Notes under the pieces: generated by a model | Database searches by the model: none | What the model saw: the letters and a program-made list of their open reading frames with translations, nothing else | Told to the model about the DNA's origin: nothing | Made by a program: the position numbers and the translations under genes | Part shown: positions 13,503-14,739 of the stretch, piece after piece | Layout: each line of letters begins with the position of its first letter | Position numbering within the stretch: the stretch's first letter is position 1 | Source: a bacterium | GTDB lineage: Bacteria > Patescibacteria > Dojkabacteria > JAKAPS01 > JAJZLI01 | DNA length: 14,739 nt | Assembly: GCA_021805885.1 (NCBI GenBank) | Contig: JAJZDR010000055.1 | Coordinates: forward strand, 1-14,739 | Direction of reading: 5' to 3'

Positions 13503-14739
13503 TTAAGGAATACTTGATGTTGTAGAATTCAGTGTTGGGTATGTTGGCGTAGGAAAATTCACAATTGGTAAATTGTTATTTTTAATATAATCCATAATGA
13601 ATTGATGTGCAATTGGACCTGTTTGGAATGCACCTACTGCATTTTGGGACATCAAAGAGTCATTTATATTTCCTGCCCATACCCCAACAGTAATTTGAGG
13701 TATAAACATATAATCTGTTATATCTCTAGGTCCATTTGATGTTCCATCTTTGGATCCATATGGCCTACCTTGGACTGAATAGTAGTAAGTATATGATCCA
13801 TACAATGGTTGTTTTAATGCTGTATCACCTAGTACTGCATCCATCTCTGCAACAGCATTAGCATCTAATATTCTATTTTTTGGAGGATTAGCATTGTTAA
13901 GTATTGTTTGGTTGTTATATACAATTTTAATAAATGGAGTTGATTGTGCATAATAACCTCCATTATTTAGTGCATTATATGCACCTACCATTCTTACTAG
14001 AGGTATCCCTGCAGCACCAAGAACTAGAGGTAATCCAACATATACTTTTGGATTCAATTGTATTCCCTCTTTTAAAAGAGTGTTAAATCCATTCTGGTAT
14101 CCTATTCTTGCAAGCATTTTTATTGCAGGAATATTGATTGATTGATTTATTGCTCTATCTATAGAAACCCATCCTACTGTGTATCCTTCATAATCTGTTG
14201 GACAATAATTTCCATAACATATAGGAGAATCATCAATCATTGTTTGAGGAGAATATCCCATCTCAAATGCTTTGACATAGATTAATGGTTTCATTGCAGA
14301 TCCTTGTTGTCTTGGTATGTCAGCCATATTAAGATAAGCGCCATAATTTGGGCCTCCAATCATAGCAAGAACGTATCCATTTGTTGGGTTGTCTGCTACC
14401 ATTGCTGCAGAGTCAGCACCGATTGGTACATCATATTTTTGAAAATCACTAGTGACTATTTGCTGAGCTAATGTATTTAAAGTAGGATTTACGGTAGTGT
14501 AAACTTGTAGTCCACCTAAAAGTAGGTATTTTTGATAATTTTGATATAGTTTATGAATAACATATTCTGTAAAATATGGGGTATGCAGAATACTAAAATA
14601 TGGAGTATTAGTATTTTGATTTGCCAGTGCAATATCACTCTTGGTTATTGCTCCTCCGTTATATAAAAACTGCATAAAATCATTTTTTGCTTTCATGGCT
14701 AAAGATAAAACATCAGGATTTGAAGAGTACGTCTGATCG
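13503..14739 (-). CDS. Class A penicillin-binding protein, transpeptidase part (5'-truncated by window)
   Basis: The frame is open beyond the ATG at 14696 to the right edge (the extra codons read DQTYSSNPDVLSLA), so that ATG is internal and the transglycosylase domain lies outside. The start matches the linker after the transglycosylase (GGAITKSD near 14-21 from Met14696). With the same numbering, the transpeptidase motifs are S133-A-M-K136 (nucleophile Ser and Lys, in RQQGSAMKP) and S186-I-N188 in NQSINIPA. The third motif, normally K-T/S-G, is K316-D317-G318-T319. QITVGVWAGN (about 333-342) follows as usual. The protein crosslinks peptidoglycan outside the membrane. The C-terminus ends in a Pro/Thr/Ser-rich tail. 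Thr-to-Asp in KTG is unusual and could alter substrate or beta-lactam binding. No fragment of another domain is visible. Confidence 0.9.
   Translation of the reverse strand, partial: DQTYSSNPDVLSLAMKAKNDFMQFLYNGGAITKSDIALANQNTNTPYFSILHTPYFTEYVIHKLYQNYQKYLLLGGLQVYTTVNPTLNTLAQQIVTSDFQKYDVPIGADSAAMVADNPTNGYVLAMIGGPNYGAYLNMADIPRQQGSAMKPLIYVKAFEMGYSPQTMIDDSPICYGNYCPTDYEGYTVGWVSIDRAINQSINIPAIKMLARIGYQNGFNTLLKEGIQLNPKVYVGLPLVLGAAGIPLVRMVGAYNALNNGGYYAQSTPFIKIVYNNQTILNNANPPKNRILDANAVAEMDAVLGDTALKQPLYGSYTYYYSVQGRPYGSKDGTSNGPRDITDYMFIPQITVGVWAGNINDSLMSQNAVGAFQTGPIAHQFIMDYIKNNNLPIVNFPTPTYPTLNSTTSSIP

Noticed and set aside
1..14739. CRISPR arrays, insertion sequences, tRNA or rRNA genes
   Set aside because: No regularly spaced repeats, transposase motifs, terminal inverted repeats or tRNA-like folds were found on either strand by eye.

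Overview
The window is AT-rich, gene-dense bacterial chromosome using the standard genetic code: TGA is a real stop in at least three genes, two of them in ATGA start/stop overlaps. Small proteins, minimal spacers, almost no Shine-Dalgarno sequences and the YQPP-type GH57 proteins suggest a Patescibacteria/CPR-like lineage. That placement is inference; no rRNA or ribosomal gene is present. A transpeptidase shows that the cell makes peptidoglycan.

Layout. 1-6926 (minus strand) is one tight operon for storage-polysaccharide metabolism. In transcription order it encodes a GalT/HIT-type nucleotidyltransferase, a divergent GT5 glycogen synthase, a GH57 protein lacking the catalytic Glu, a GH57 protein with both catalytic residues, a canonical GlgA, and the start of a HAD-like hydrolase cut by the window edge. 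7054-7695 (plus) is a secreted, membrane-anchored beta-rich protein. 7698-9812 (minus) is a second operon: a TauE/SafE permease, a DUF1634 protein, a DUF2905 protein and endonuclease III. 10002-10688 (plus) is a MntA/HepT toxin-antitoxin pair whose HepT reading frame is broken before its RX4HXY active site. 10706-11629 (minus) is thioredoxin reductase. 11630-11973 is a 344-bp non-coding stretch holding a GC-rich palindrome and a terminator-like hairpin. 11974-13494 (plus) is a GT-C membrane glycosyltransferase, and 13503-14739 (minus) is the transpeptidase part of a class A penicillin-binding protein running off the right edge.

The most interesting system is the polysaccharide operon. It has two GT5 and two GH57 genes in mirror order (GT5-GH57-GH57-GT5), and one member of each pair has lost key active-site residues. 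Both GH57 proteins also end in a UVR-like helical-hairpin motif, a fold used for protein pairing in UvrB/UvrC. A heteromeric complex of active and inactive subunits is a plausible but untested reading. The second theme is expression: many genes have a -10 box (TATAAT-like, often extended with TGn) only 5-12 nt before the ATG, which predicts widespread leaderless or near-leaderless mRNAs.
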